From contig JARKQJ010000190.1 in the NCBI GenBank assembly GCA_029973955.1, positions 1 to 64,000 on the forward strand: a stretch of 64,000 bases of DNA, written 5' to 3'. Source of the DNA: Paludibaculum sp. (GTDB lineage: Bacteria > Acidobacteriota > Terriglobia > Bryobacterales > Bryobacteraceae). The position numbers and the translations under genes are program-made. The notes beneath the pieces were generated by a model. The model was not told the origin of the DNA, did not search any database, and saw only the letters and a program-made list of their open reading frames with translations. Of the stretch, positions 52,288 to 61,305 are shown piece after piece (the first letter of the stretch is position 1; each line of letters begins with the position of its first letter).

Positions 52288-54396
52288 TCAGAGCACCGGC
52301 CTCAATCCAGTCGAAGCCACCTTCCAGCCGCTCTTGGGGAACCCGGGCGCGGCCTCCGCGGGACCGCCTTCCCAACCGGCGGCCATGCAGGCGATGGCGG
52401 CCAGCAAGCCGCCGTTGCCGGGCAGGTAGAGATGCAGCCCCTTGCGCTGATAGTTGTGGCCATTGGGGAGGTAGCGGTTCTTGGGGGTGTCGAGGAGAAG
52501 CAGGTCCACAGCCATCTCCCGCTCACCCAGGCGCGCGGCGGTCATGGCGGCCATGGGATAGTCCCAACCCCAGGTATCGGCCCAGCGCCATTCCTTCATC
52601 ACCTTCCTGAGGGTACGGCGCATCGTTTCGCGGTCCACCATGACACCGGGCAGCACGCCCAGTGCTCCCAGCATGGAGGGATGATCCCGGTTGCGCTCCG
52701 TGTAAGTCTGCGGGCAGTTCTCATGGGCCAGGTAGACACCGTCGCGAGCCGGCAGCTTGGATAGTTTCGCGATGACGTCGTCCCACTTCCCTTCGCGCGG
52801 CATCCCGAGCGCGACGCGCCATTTCTGAGCGATTTCCAGGCCCCAGCGCCAGTATTCGAGCTCGTAAGTGGGATTCCAGGTCTCCTTGGGCGGATGGTTT
52901 TCCTGCGCGGGAATCACCGGCGGGCCCAGCACATACTCGCCGCGCTTGGCATCGAGGTAGGCGAATGAGGCCATGAACTCCGCGCTCTGCAGCACAATGT
53001 CCTTGTATCGCCGTAGCGAACCGGGCGCGTCGCCGAACCGGCGGCACAGTTCTGCGTAGTAGATGGGATGCGGCTGCTGCCAGATGAGCAGTGGGCCGAT
53101 GTTGGACGGGCTGTCCCGGCCGTCTTTGGCGGTCATTTTGGGCCAGCGCGCGCCGGCATAGCCCTGCTTCGCCGCCCAGGCCTGGGCGCTGGGCAGGATG
53201 TCGCGGTAGTAGTGCAGGCTGCGCTCTAGCAGCGGCAAGCGGCCCCAATAGGCGAAGTGGACGGCGTGCCACCAGTGCATCTCCAGGTGGAACTTCCCAT
53301 ACCAGCTATTGCAGGTAAGCCCGGTCTCCTGCGGCGGCAGTGAGCCGGCGCATTGGATGGCCGTCAGGTATTGCGAAAGCACAATGCGGCGTTCCAGCTC
53401 TTTCCAACGGGCATCACTGCTCGCTGAAAGGTCGATGGCGCCGCCGCTGGTCCAAAACTTCTCCCAGTGAGCGGCGCTGGCGCGGAAGATCTCCGCCGCC
53501 GCCGGCACTTTCTGAACGTGGCCCTGGTTGAAAAAGCCGACGGAAGCCTCCAGCCGGGCCCCGGAGCCATGCGGCCGCAGGACGAAGCGATGCGCGGCCT
53601 CCTGCTTCAGCCGCGCGCCGGCGGCCGGCACCACCACTACCGTATAGGCGGTCTCATCCAGGGTCCGCTCGATCACCAGATTGCGCAGCACGGACTTGTG
53701 CCGGTCCGCCGCCTTCCAATTGGAAGCGGCAACGTCAGGGGAGCCGTAGGGGAACTCGATCTCGACGGCCAAAGCCCCGCTCGCCACCAGTTCGGATTCG
53801 ACGCAGAACGCGATTCCGTCGATGGCCGGATGGCAGGCGGTCTGTACGCGAACCGCTTTGCCTTCCAGTTCGAATTGACTGTGGAGCATGCCGCTCCAGA
53901 GGTCCAGACGCTGGTCCACCGCCTTGACGTCCGCAGCCGCGGCTGGCTTGCCGTCACGCTTTGTCATTCGCAGCCCGATGCGCGCCAGATTCAGACGATG
54001 CGGATTCTCCCGCAGCCAGTTGAAGAGCTGTTGCTGCCCGTCACCCCGGGTGGGATAGCCCACCATCCGGCCGTGCGTCTCATACTCCGTCATGCGAAGC
54101 GCGTTCGGATCCAGCCCGGCTGGAAGCGGCACGCTGTGCCAACCCCACTGCGACTGCGTGCAGAGCGGGATCCCTTCCGCATAGGCCGCGGGGAAGCTCT
54201 GAAGGCCGGTGATGTCCGCGGTAAATGCAAATTCGCCGTTTCCCACCGACAGCGGAGCCATCGGATCGAGCGACTGCAGCTTGGGATCGTGCCGCCCAAT
54301 TGTCGCTTTCCGCTCCTGCGCGCCAGGCGCCGTCACCCCCAGCAGCGGCGCTCCCCATAGGGGCGCCGACATCAACTCGCGTCTCGTGATTGCCAC
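52288..54396 (-). CDS. Tat-exported six-hairpin (GH65/GH95-like) glycosidase
   Basis: 702 residues. The N-terminus AITRRELMSAPLWGAPLLG is a Tat signal. A beta-sandwich occupies about 40-290, and an alpha/alpha6 barrel the rest: LTCNSWYGKFHLEMHWWHAV, FAYWGRLPLLERSLHYYRDI, YAGARWPKMTAKDG, LEYWRWGLEIAQKWRVALG, WGWDYPMAAMTAARLGE. The E in KFHLEMHWWH corresponds to the general acid of GH65-type toroids. It probably acts in the periplasm on a short oligosaccharide; the exact linkage is not predictable. No sugar transporter adjoins it. Confidence 0.83.
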   Translation of the reverse strand: MAITRRELMSAPLWGAPLLGVTAPGAQERKATIGRHDPKLQSLDPMAPLSVGNGEFAFTADITGLQSFPAAYAEGIPLCTQSQWGWHSVPLPAGLDPNALRMTEYETHGRMVGYPTRGDGQQQLFNWLRENPHRLNLARIGLRMTKRDGKPAAAADVKAVDQRLDLWSGMLHSQFELEGKAVRVQTACHPAIDGIAFCVESELVASGALAVEIEFPYGSPDVAASNWKAADRHKSVLRNLVIERTLDETAYTVVVVPAAGARLKQEAAHRFVLRPHGSGARLEASVGFFNQGHVQKVPAAAEIFRASAAHWEKFWTSGGAIDLSASSDARWKELERRIVLSQYLTAIQCAGSLPPQETGLTCNSWYGKFHLEMHWWHAVHFAYWGRLPLLERSLHYYRDILPSAQAWAAKQGYAGARWPKMTAKDGRDSPSNIGPLLIWQQPHPIYYAELCRRFGDAPGSLRRYKDIVLQSAEFMASFAYLDAKRGEYVLGPPVIPAQENHPPKETWNPTYELEYWRWGLEIAQKWRVALGMPREGKWDDVIAKLSKLPARDGVYLAHENCPQTYTERNRDHPSMLGALGVLPGVMVDRETMRRTLRKVMKEWRWADTWGWDYPMAAMTAARLGEREMAVDLLLLDTPKNRYLPNGHNYQRKGLHLYLPGNGGLLAAIACMAAGWEGGPAEAAPGFPKSGWKVASTGLRPVL

Positions 54397-54497
54397 GACC
54401 GCATCTTATCCCCTCTCCGCCTTGCAGGCGACCCCCGCGCCGGGCCCCCGCGCCAGGCGCGGCCGTCCTCGTGGCCACGCCCGGCGCGACTGCCGCC

Positions 54498-55076
54498 TCA
54501 GGCAGCTCGTCTGACCGGCACTTTGAGCCTCGCGTTCAGCGAGCCTCTGCGGATCGAAACCACTTTCTCCGGCAACGGCCAATCGTTTTCCGTACGGCCC
54601 GCGAAGTACTCATCCACCGGGTAGAGCGCGTAGGGCCGCAGTTCTCTGTAAACCTTCCCGAGGAGTCCGGCGATCCGGTAGATCTGGTGGAAGAAGAACC
54701 CCCTGTCCATGCCGAGCTTGCGGGTGCAGAGCTGCCAGTCGGCACCGAGCAGAAAGTAGTACCGGAAAAGCTTCCAATCTTCGGCGCAGAGGTTCCGCTT
54801 CGTCACGAGGAGGAAGTCAGCGATGTACTCCTCATCCTTCCGCCCCCAGGTCATTCTGCCGCCGCCCGTGTGGCTGCGGTCCAGCGTTACCCGGCTCAGG
54901 CTCTTCTCTTTCTCGATGGTCTGCCGGAATCGCGCGTAGCAGGCGCGGAAGATCGCGCGGTAGACGCAGGCGCAGGCAACTTCGCTGTCTCCGCGGCCCT
55001 GCCGCATTCCTACCCCCTGGCAGATCGTGCACTTCGTTGCCGCCATTCCAAATGTGTCGCTTCGGGTCCACTCCAT
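54498..55076 (-). CDS. zinc-ribbon / HTH-like protein
   Basis: 192 residues, unrecognised. The N-terminal part carries four Cys in CTICQGVGMRQGRGDSEVAC and CACVYR (about 16, 19, 34 and 36), like a rubredoxin- or DnaJ-type zinc ribbon. Residues about 90-135 (CAEDWKLFRYYFLLGADWQL, TRKLGMDRGFFFHQIYRIAG) look like a helix-turn-helix, as in sigma region 4 or phage-type regulators. It is divergent from an XRE regulator across a 275-base region. A DNA- or RNA-binding regulator is plausible. The GTG/ATG start position is not certain. Confidence 0.7.
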   Translation of the reverse strand: MEWTRSDTFGMAATKCTICQGVGMRQGRGDSEVACACVYRAIFRACYARFRQTIEKEKSLSRVTLDRSHTGGGRMTWGRKDEEYIADFLLVTKRNLCAEDWKLFRYYFLLGADWQLCTRKLGMDRGFFFHQIYRIAGLLGKVYRELRPYALYPVDEYFAGRTENDWPLPEKVVSIRRGSLNARLKVPVRRAA

Positions 55077-55304
55077 TGTGTTTGTCCTTTGTTGATCACT
55101 GGGGCTTCCGGCCTCACTCCGGGTGCCCTCTTAAGTTCTGTGTAGAGATTCTCGCCTCCTCTCATGCAGGTCAACGCGGGAGGGCCTCAGCGCAACGGCG
55201 GCGCCCCGGCAATCCCTTGTCTTGCTGAGCTATCCCTCTGACCGGACAGGGCTTAATTGAGATGTGAATGTCCGGATTAAAACTTCTAAACAATCAGATC
55301 GAGT

Positions 55305-55333
55305 TTGAGAAACGTTAGTACTAGTACTATCCT
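55305..55333 (+). promoter_or_regulatory. candidate promoter of the XRE gene
   Basis: TTGAGA (55305-55310, five of six to TTGACA) is 17 bases from TATCCT (55328-55333, four of six to TATAAT). The gene starts 18 bases later at 55352, and the leader contains AAGGA as a ribosome-binding site. Confidence 0.5.
55316..55329. promoter_or_regulatory. palindromic operator candidate TAGTACTAGTACTA
   Basis: A perfect 14-base palindrome spans the spacer and first bases of the -10 box of the XRE promoter. Such a position is typical for an autorepressor operator. The only XRE protein in the window is encoded directly downstream. Confidence 0.55.
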
Positions 55334-55351
55334 ATTTCCTGAAGGAATCAG

Positions 55352-56086
55352 ATGCTTTCTCCCCCTCCGCTGACCTTCGAAATGCTCTTAACCCGCCTGC
55401 TTGGATTCGTTGGCGAGCGGATTCGCAATGGCGAGATGACCGAGCGCGCCATGGCCCGGCTGGTGAGCCTCTCTCAGCCGCATCTGCACAATGTACTGAA
55501 GGGCAAGAAAGGCCTCACGCTGGAAGCGGCCGATGGCATGCTTCATGGGCTCTCCTTATCGCTCTTTGAATTCTTGGAGGCCGAGGAACTGGGCCAGGCG
55601 CTGCTGGATGGCCAACTGCGCCAACAAGCCAAGCGCCACCTGCCGGTATTGGAGGGCAGGCTAGGCCCCGAAGATCCCTTCCCCGATTGGCGGGCGGTGC
55701 GGGAGTGGCTTTCGATTCAGTCCCACCTCCTGGAGAGCTGTTATAAGCCGGCCCTGGTCGAATGCGGGCCGGATTCTGAGAACCTCCACTTTCCGGCCTC
55801 CTCATTTGCGCTGGTGGAACAGGAGGAGTCCGCGCGCATGATGTTGAACGGAGAGCACTGGTTCGCCATCCGCTGGCGCGGCGTGGGCTTCATTCGCCGC
55901 CTGCGCTGGGAATCCGGCGGACTGCGCGTGCTGGGGCAGACCCCGGTAGGCGAGCCGTCGCTGGCGCCACGGATCGAACTAAATGGAGGATCGGTGCTGC
56001 AGGTGGTCCGCGCGCGAGTGCTGTGGGTGGGCCGCGACCCGCGGCTGGTGGACCCATTTGAAGGGCCCTGCGGCGTCTACCTCTGA
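55352..56086 (+). CDS. XRE-family transcriptional regulator
   Basis: 244 residues. An N-terminal lambda-repressor-like HTH (about 16-62) reads ERIRNGEMTERAMARLVSLSQPHLHNVLKGKKGLTL, here in part as MARLVSLSQPHLHNVLKGKK. The C-terminal half (about 150-240) is beta-rich (HWFAIRWRGVGFIRRLRWES, LQVVRARVLWVGRDPRLV) and could be a LexA/CI-like S24 remnant, though no Ser/Lys dyad is evident, so it is probably a dimerisation or ligand-binding domain. A 14-bp palindrome over its own promoter suggests self-repression. The stop overlaps the convergent glycosyltransferase by 10 bases. Confidence 0.82.
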   Translation: MLSPPPLTFEMLLTRLLGFVGERIRNGEMTERAMARLVSLSQPHLHNVLKGKKGLTLEAADGMLHGLSLSLFEFLEAEELGQALLDGQLRQQAKRHLPVLEGRLGPEDPFPDWRAVREWLSIQSHLLESCYKPALVECGPDSENLHFPASSFALVEQEESARMMLNGEHWFAIRWRGVGFIRRLRWESGGLRVLGQTPVGEPSLAPRIELNGGSVLQVVRARVLWVGRDPRLVDPFEGPCGVYL

Positions 56087-57243
56087 CCCAGCAGCGAGTC
56101 GTAGACTGCCAGCACCTCCCGGGCGGTCTCTTCCCAGCGGAAGTGCAGACAGCGCTCGTGGCCGCGACTGATGAGTTCCTGCCGCCGTTCGTCGTTTAGC
56201 AGCACTTCCCGGATGCCCCGTGCGATATCGAAGACGTTGTCGGGGCTGACGATCTCGGCGGCGTCGCCCACCACTTCCGGCAAGGAGGTGGTGTTCGAAC
56301 AGACCACCGGCGTGCCGGACGCCATCGCCTCCAGCGGCGGCATGCCAAAGCCTTCGTAGAGCGACGGAAAGACGAAAGCCGATGCAGCGGCGTAGAAGAC
56401 GCGCAGCGTGTCCAACGGGACAAAGCCCAGAAAGCGGACATACTGCTCGACGCGAGAGTGGATGACAGTCTGCCGGACGGTAGGGAAGCGCGAAATCTCA
56501 TCGCCGATGATGATCAGACGGAGCCCCTTCCAGCGCTCGTCGTGCTGGAGTTCAGAGCGGACGAAGGCGAACGCCTCCACCAGGCGCGGAATGTTCTTCT
56601 GCGGCCGGATCGTGCCCGAGTAGAGCAGGAAGGGGTAGTTCACCTGGTAGCGCTCGAGGACACGGGTACGCTCATGCTGCCAGGCCGCCGGGCCGGCCGC
56701 GCGAGCGCCCAGGCCGGGCGCCTGGTGGGTGAACCGAGGGTCGACCGCGCCATAGATGCGGCGCACTTTCGAAGGAGGCATGCCCATCAGGCTCACCACG
56801 TCGTGCCGCGTGGATTCGCTCACCGCCATCACACATTCGGCCCGCATCAGCCCGCGCCGCAGGTAGACCTGCCGCATCTCGCCCTGCCAGCCCGGTCCGG
56901 CGTCAATGATCAGGCTGGAGAGGTCGTGCACCGTCACCACATAAGGGCGAGGCATGAGCACGGGAACGCGCGCCAGGGGGATGTGCGTCAAGTCAGGCCG
57001 GCACTTCCGCACGAAAGCGGGGAAGGCCAATTCGTTCACCAGGCCGGAGTCTTTGCGCTCATACTCCACGCGGCGAAAGTTGGCGGGAAGGCCATCAAAC
57101 TCGTGCTGGTCGGCTTTGTAGCTTGCCAGCAGGAACTCGTGCTGAGCGCGGTTGGCCGCGAAGCCGCGCAGGAGGTTGCGGATGTACGTGCCAAAGCCGA
57201 AGTCCCTCACGTGCCGGGCATCGAGAAGGATTCGCGCGGGCAT
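56077..57243 (-). CDS. GT4-type glycosyltransferase
   Basis: 388 residues of the GT-B fold. The N-terminal domain binds the acceptor (VRDFGFGTYIRNLLRGFAANR, YVVTVHDLSSLIIDAG, VMAVSESTRHDVV). The C-terminal domain contains FLLYSGTIRPQKNIPRLVEA, LRLIIIGDEIS and the EX7E-like site FPSLYEGFGMPPLEAMASGTPVV with SLPEVVGDAAEIV. It transfers a sugar from a nucleotide donor with retention. Acceptor unknown; glyA is the next gene upstream on the same strand, 11 bases away. Convergent overlap of 10 bases with the XRE gene. Confidence 0.9.
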   Translation of the reverse strand: MPARILLDARHVRDFGFGTYIRNLLRGFAANRAQHEFLLASYKADQHEFDGLPANFRRVEYERKDSGLVNELAFPAFVRKCRPDLTHIPLARVPVLMPRPYVVTVHDLSSLIIDAGPGWQGEMRQVYLRRGLMRAECVMAVSESTRHDVVSLMGMPPSKVRRIYGAVDPRFTHQAPGLGARAAGPAAWQHERTRVLERYQVNYPFLLYSGTIRPQKNIPRLVEAFAFVRSELQHDERWKGLRLIIIGDEISRFPTVRQTVIHSRVEQYVRFLGFVPLDTLRVFYAAASAFVFPSLYEGFGMPPLEAMASGTPVVCSNTTSLPEVVGDAAEIVSPDNVFDIARGIREVLLNDERRQELISRGHERCLHFRWEETAREVLAVYDSLLGQR

Positions 57244-57254
57244 GGTTCAGGCTC

Positions 57255-58538
57255 TCAGCGGGCCGCCGCGGCCGCCTGCTTCCAAGAGTAGAGCGGGTAC
57301 TTCCCGGTCAGCACCGACACGCGCTTCCGGACTGCGGCCAGGTTTTCTTCCGAGGCCGGCGCCTCCAGCACCTGGGCGATGAGCGCCGCCACTTCCTTCA
57401 TGTCCTGTTCCTGGAAGCCGCGCGTGGTCACCGCGGGGCTGCCCAGGCGAATGCCGCTGGGGTTCAACGGCGGGTTCTGATCAAAGGGGATGGAGTTCTT
57501 ATTGACGGTAATCCACGCCTCGTCCAGCGCCTTTTCGGCCTCCTTGCCGCGCAGGCCCTTGGAGAAGATATCCACCAGCATCACATGCGAATCAGTGCCG
57601 CCGCTCACCACGCGGAAGCCGGCGGCCTGCATGCCGGCGGCGAGCGCCTGGGCATTGGCCACCACCTGCTTCTGGTACTCCACAAACTCGGGCTGCATGG
57701 CTTCGAGGAAGCACACCGCCTTGGCCGCCATGATGTGAACCAGCGGGCCGCCCTGCATGCCGGGGAACACCACCTTGTCGATGGCCGTGCCGAATTGCGC
57801 CTTGGCCAGGATCATGCCGGAGCGCGGCCCGCGCAGCGTCTTGTGCGTGGTGGAGGTGACGATGTCGGCCCACTTGCAGGGGTTGGGATATATGCCGGCG
57901 GCCACCAGGCCGCTGAAGTGCGCCATGTCCACCAGGAAGAGGGCGCCCACGGAGTCTGCAATCTCGCGGAACCGGGCGAAGTCGATGATCCGCGAATAGG
58001 CGCTGGCGCCGGCGATGATCAGCTTCGGCCGGTTAGTCTCAGCCAGCTTGGCCACTTCGTCGTAGTCGATAGTCTCCACGCCCGGCTTCACGCCGTAGGG
58101 GATGATCTTGTAAGTCTTGCCTGAGAAGTTGAGCGGGTGGCCATGCGTCAGGTGGCCGCCATGGGCCAGGTTCATGCCGAGGATCGTGTCACCCGGCTCC
58201 AGCACCGCCGCGTATGCGGCCTGGTTGGCCTGCGAGCCGGAGTGGGGCTGCACGTTGGCGTATTCGGCCTCGAAGAGCTTCTTGGCACGGTCGCGGGCCA
58301 GGTTTTCCACCACATCGGTGTGCTCGCAGCCGCCATAGTAGCGCTTGCCGGGGTAGCCTTCGGCGTATTTGTTTGTGAAAACGCTGCCGGCGGCTTCCAG
58401 CACGGCTTCTGACGTGAAGTTCTCGCTCGCAATCAGTTCCAGCCGCGAGTGCTGCCGTTCCGCTTCTTTCCCAATCGCCTCGGCGATCTCCGGATCCACG
58501 GCCGCCAGCGGCCTTGCCATCTTGTCGCTCACGCTCAT
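57255..58538 (-). CDS. glyA: serine hydroxymethyltransferase
   Basis: 427 residues. GlyA converts serine and tetrahydrofolate to glycine and methylene-tetrahydrofolate. Seen: [80 protein letters not shown], the PLP Lys in [17 protein letters not shown] and [20 protein letters not shown]. Complete and without oddities. It is followed on the minus strand by the GT4 gene and preceded by rpiB, 15 bases away; the three may be cotranscribed. Confidence 0.96.
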   Translation of the reverse strand: MSVSDKMARPLAAVDPEIAEAIGKEAERQHSRLELIASENFTSEAVLEAAGSVFTNKYAEGYPGKRYYGGCEHTDVVENLARDRAKKLFEAEYANVQPHSGSQANQAAYAAVLEPGDTILGMNLAHGGHLTHGHPLNFSGKTYKIIPYGVKPGVETIDYDEVAKLAETNRPKLIIAGASAYSRIIDFARFREIADSVGALFLVDMAHFSGLVAAGIYPNPCKWADIVTSTTHKTLRGPRSGMILAKAQFGTAIDKVVFPGMQGGPLVHIMAAKAVCFLEAMQPEFVEYQKQVVANAQALAAGMQAAGFRVVSGGTDSHVMLVDIFSKGLRGKEAEKALDEAWITVNKNSIPFDQNPPLNPSGIRLGSPAVTTRGFQEQDMKEVAALIAQVLEAPASEENLAAVRKRVSVLTGKYPLYSWKQAAAAAR

Positions 58539-58553
58539 CTCCCTCTTGTCTCC

Positions 58554-59000
58554 TTATTCCGCCGACAGTCCCGGTTTTTCCAGCTTGTCCACCCGGCGCT
58601 GGTGGCGCCCACCCTGAAATTCCGTAGTCAGGAAGATCCGGACCCACTCAAGGGCCTGCTTTTCCTTGACATAGCGCGCTCCCATGGCCAGCACGTTCGC
58701 GTTGTTGTGCAGCCGGGTAAGCGCCACCTCGTCTGAGTTGTAGGCCAGCGCGGCCCGAATCCCCTTCACCTTGTTGGCCGCGATAGAGATGCCCACCCCT
58801 GTGGAGCAGATCAGAATGCCCCGCTCGGCCTCGCCGGCGGCCACGGCCTGCGCCACGGCCCGGCCATAATCCGGGTAGTCAGTGGATGCTGGCGAACTCG
58901 TACCAAAGTCAGCCACCTCATGCCCTTGCGCCGCCAGTTCCGCGCGCAGTGCTTCCTTCAGGAAGAACCCGGCATGATCGGCTCCGATCGCGATTTTCAT
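58554..59000 (-). CDS. rpiB: ribose-5-phosphate isomerase B
   Basis: 148 residues. RpiB interconverts ribose 5-phosphate and ribulose 5-phosphate. Family motifs: IGADHAGFFLKEALRAEL at the start, DYPDYGRAVAQAVAAGEA, and the active-site Cys in ILICSTGVGISIAANKVKGI; NDANVLAMGAR appears as NNANVLAMGARYV. Length normal. Directly upstream of the ATG are two copies of GCATGGTAAAC on the minus strand, described under proS. Confidence 0.93.
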   Translation of the reverse strand: MKIAIGADHAGFFLKEALRAELAAQGHEVADFGTSSPASTDYPDYGRAVAQAVAAGEAERGILICSTGVGISIAANKVKGIRAALAYNSDEVALTRLHNNANVLAMGARYVKEKQALEWVRIFLTTEFQGGRHQRRVDKLEKPGLSAE

Positions 59001-59013
59001 GGGGGAACTCTGA

Positions 59014-59045
59014 GTTTACCATGCCCCCCGCGTTTACCATGCCCC
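59014..59045. repeat. two copies of GTTTACCATGCCCC upstream of rpiB
   Basis: GTTTACCATGCCCC occurs at 59014-59027 and again at 59032-59045, 18 bases apart. The core TTTACCATGC is one arm of the perfect inverted repeat at the proS start. On the rpiB strand the copies read as GGTAAAC, which could be weak -10 boxes. Confidence 0.7.
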
Positions 59046-59070
59046 GCTAGGGGCTCGCCGGGGCTCCCAA

Positions 59071-59487
59071 CTACTCGGTACTCTCGGCGTTCTCTCCGCG
59101 CTGCTCCACCAGGGCGATCAGGTCCAGTTGCGGAACGTCTTCGCCCAGGATGCCCTTCACGGCATCGGCCTCGGTGGCGTACAGGTGAAAGACGTTGCTC
59201 AGCTTGGTCAGCAACATCAGATCCACCGCGCGCTCGGTGAGATTGAACATGCCCAGCTTGCCGCCGGCATCCTCCGCCACACGGTGCGCCACCACCAGGT
59301 AGCCCATGCCGCTGGAGTCGATGTACTCGGTGTGGCCGAGGTCCAACCCGATGCGGGCGCGCCCTGCCTTGATGCCGTCATCTACTTTCTGCCGGAAAGC
59401 CTCCACCGGGTCGCCGATGACAAACCGTCCCTCCAATCCGAGGATCAGCACCTCACCTTGCATCCGTTCAGTTACTTGGAAGCTCAT
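59071..59487 (-). CDS. STAS-domain anti-sigma-factor antagonist-like protein
   Basis: 138 residues: one STAS domain (about 1-110) and a charged tail. MSFQVTERMQGEVLILGLEG leads to the phosphorylation site Ser in YIDSSGMGYLVVAHR. Such proteins bind an anti-sigma kinase until phosphorylated. The kinase partner is not in the window. ATG 59487 is chosen because GGAAAG lies just upstream and it starts the domain; the open frame to 59526 adds only unstructured residues. Target sigma pathway unknown. Confidence 0.87.
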   Translation of the reverse strand: MSFQVTERMQGEVLILGLEGRFVIGDPVEAFRQKVDDGIKAGRARIGLDLGHTEYIDSSGMGYLVVAHRVAEDAGGKLGMFNLTERAVDLMLLTKLSNVFHLYATEADAVKGILGEDVPQLDLIALVEQRGENAESTE

Positions 59488-59556
59488 AGAACTTTCCACT
59501 CTATCCAAACCGGCGCTGGACCGCACGTGCCTTTCCGACGGGTTCCGGCAGACCCC

Positions 59557-59584
59557 GCATGGTAAAATTCAAGGTTTACCATGC
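59557..59584. promoter_or_regulatory. perfect inverted repeat enclosing the proS start codon
   Basis: GCATGGTAAA (59557-59566) and TTTACCATGC (59575-59584) are exact reverse complements around an 8-base loop ATTCAAGG. The proS ATG (59581-59583) lies in the right arm and the only Shine-Dalgarno-like AAGG is in the loop. TAAAAT at 59563-59568 could be a -10 box. Either a DNA operator or an mRNA hairpin controlling translation is possible. Confidence 0.65.
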
Positions 59585-61305
59585 TGTGGTCCCGTCTCTT
59601 TATCCCTACCCTGCGCGAAAACCCCGCCGAAGCAGAGGTCATTTCGCACCAGATGCTGCTCCGCGGCGGCTACATCCGCCAGCTCGGCGCCGGCATCTAC
59701 AACTACCTCTATCTCGCCCAACGCTCGCTCCTGAAGGTGCAAGCCATCGTCCGTGAAGAGATGGACGCCATCGGCGCGCAGGAGTTTCATCTTCCTGCGC
59801 TCAATCCCGCCGAAGTGTGGCAGGAGTCCGGCCGGTACGAAGTGATGGGCGACAACATGTTCCGCCTGAAGGACCGCTTCGGCCGCCCCCTCTGCCTCGG
59901 CATGACGCACGAAGAGGTGATGACCACCATCGCCCGCGGCGAGATCCGCTCCTACAAGCAATTGCCCCAGCTCTGGTATCAGATCCAGACCAAGTTCCGG
60001 GACGAGCCCCGCCCCAAGTCCGGCCTGCTGCGCGTGCGCCAGTTCATCATGAAGGACTCCTACTCCTTCGACCTCGCGCCAGAAGGCCTCGACGTCTCCT
60101 ACGAGAAGCACCGCATCGCCTACTGCCGCATCTTCGATCGCTGCGGTCTGGAATACGTCGCCGTCGAAGCCCACTCCGGCGCCATGGGCGGCTCCCAATC
60201 CCAGGAGTTCATGGTTGCCACCAACGCCGGCGAGGATTACGTGGTCTCCTGCAAACAGACCGGCTACGCCGCGAATCTCGAGAAAGCAGTCTCCCGGCCC
60301 GTGCCGCCCGTCACGCCCGACAACGAAGCGGCGCTGGACCCCACCGAAGTCCACACCCCCGGCCAGAAGACCATCGAAGAGGTTTCGGCTTTCCTCAAGG
60401 TGCATCCCACGGCCATTATGAAGAGCCTCGTGCTCATCGCCGATGGCAAGCCCTACCTGGCCTTGCTGCGCGGCGACCACCAGCTCTCCGAAACCAAGTT
60501 CCAGACCGCTACGGGCTGCCAGGAGTTCCGTCCCGCACATCCTGAAGAGGTGCGCGAACTGCTGGGCGCGAACGTCGGCTCGCTGGGCCCCATCCGCGTT
60601 GCCAACATCCCGGTGCTGATCGACGAAGCGCTGAAGGACCGCAAGAACCTCGTCTGCGGCGCCAACAAGGACGACTACCACCTCATCAACGCCACGCCGG
60701 ACGAAGACTTCCAAGGCGCCTGGCACGACCTGCGCCAGGTGGCCGAAGGCGACACCGAGATCGAAACCGGCGCGCCGCTGGAAGTCCGGAAGTGCGTCGA
60801 GATCGGCCATATTTTCAAGCTTGGCTACAAGTACTCGCACTCCATGGGCCTGAACGTCCTGGATCACAACGGCGTGGAAACGCCCGTCATCATGGGCTCC
60901 TACGGCATCGGCATCGAACGCGTGCTCTGCGCCGCCGTGGAGCTCTTCTCCGATTCGAACGGCATGAGCCTGCCGGTCTCCATCGCGCCATTTGAGGTGG
61001 TGCTCACGCCGGTGAAGATCGCCGACGCCTCGCTGCGCGAGGCCGCCGACAAGCTGTACGCCGACCTGAAGGCCGCCGGTGTCGACGTCCTCTACGACGA
61101 CCGCGAACTCAGCCCCGGCGTGAAGTTCAAGGACGCAGACCTGATCGGTATCCCCTTCCGCGTCAACATCGGCAAGAAGCTGGCCAACGGCATGCTCGAG
61201 CTGGTAAACCGGCGGACCAAGGAGATGGTGGAGATCCCCGCCGCGGAGGCGGTGGCCTACATCCGGAAGGCGATCGACGCCGCCCGGCCCACCGCGGCGC
61301 ACTAA
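59581..61305 (+). CDS. proS: proline--tRNA ligase
   Basis: 574 residues, class IIa synthetase of bacterial type. Motif 1 and 2 regions are visible in [20 protein letters not shown] and [20 protein letters not shown], with [20 protein letters not shown] between them. An editing (INS) domain about 220-400 includes [16 protein letters not shown] and [18 protein letters not shown]. Motif 3 is [11 protein letters not shown] and the anticodon-binding domain is C-terminal. Complete. Its ATG lies inside an inverted repeat. The next gene starts directly after the stop. Confidence 0.96.
   Translation: MLWSRLFIPTLRENPAEAEVISHQMLLRGGYIRQLGAGIYNYLYLAQRSLLKVQAIVREEMDAIGAQEFHLPALNPAEVWQESGRYEVMGDNMFRLKDRFGRPLCLGMTHEEVMTTIARGEIRSYKQLPQLWYQIQTKFRDEPRPKSGLLRVRQFIMKDSYSFDLAPEGLDVSYEKHRIAYCRIFDRCGLEYVAVEAHSGAMGGSQSQEFMVATNAGEDYVVSCKQTGYAANLEKAVSRPVPPVTPDNEAALDPTEVHTPGQKTIEEVSAFLKVHPTAIMKSLVLIADGKPYLALLRGDHQLSETKFQTATGCQEFRPAHPEEVRELLGANVGSLGPIRVANIPVLIDEALKDRKNLVCGANKDDYHLINATPDEDFQGAWHDLRQVAEGDTEIETGAPLEVRKCVEIGHIFKLGYKYSHSMGLNVLDHNGVETPVIMGSYGIGIERVLCAAVELFSDSNGMSLPVSIAPFEVVLTPVKIADASLREAADKLYADLKAAGVDVLYDDRELSPGVKFKDADLIGIPFRVNIGKKLANGMLELVNRRTKEMVEIPAAEAVAYIRKAIDAARPTAAH

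Larger units (their letters stand above)
55077..55351. promoter_or_regulatory. divergent intergenic region upstream of the XRE regulator
   Basis: 275 bases between divergent genes. The right end is AT-rich and holds a promoter candidate and a 14-bp palindrome (described separately). No RNA gene or terminator is seen. The left half is ordinary GC-rich sequence. Confidence 0.55.

Noticed and set aside
59014-59045. Small peptide genes starting at the repeated ATGCCCC
   Set aside because: The ATG triplets in the repeat are not followed by sustained frames and lack ribosome-binding sites.
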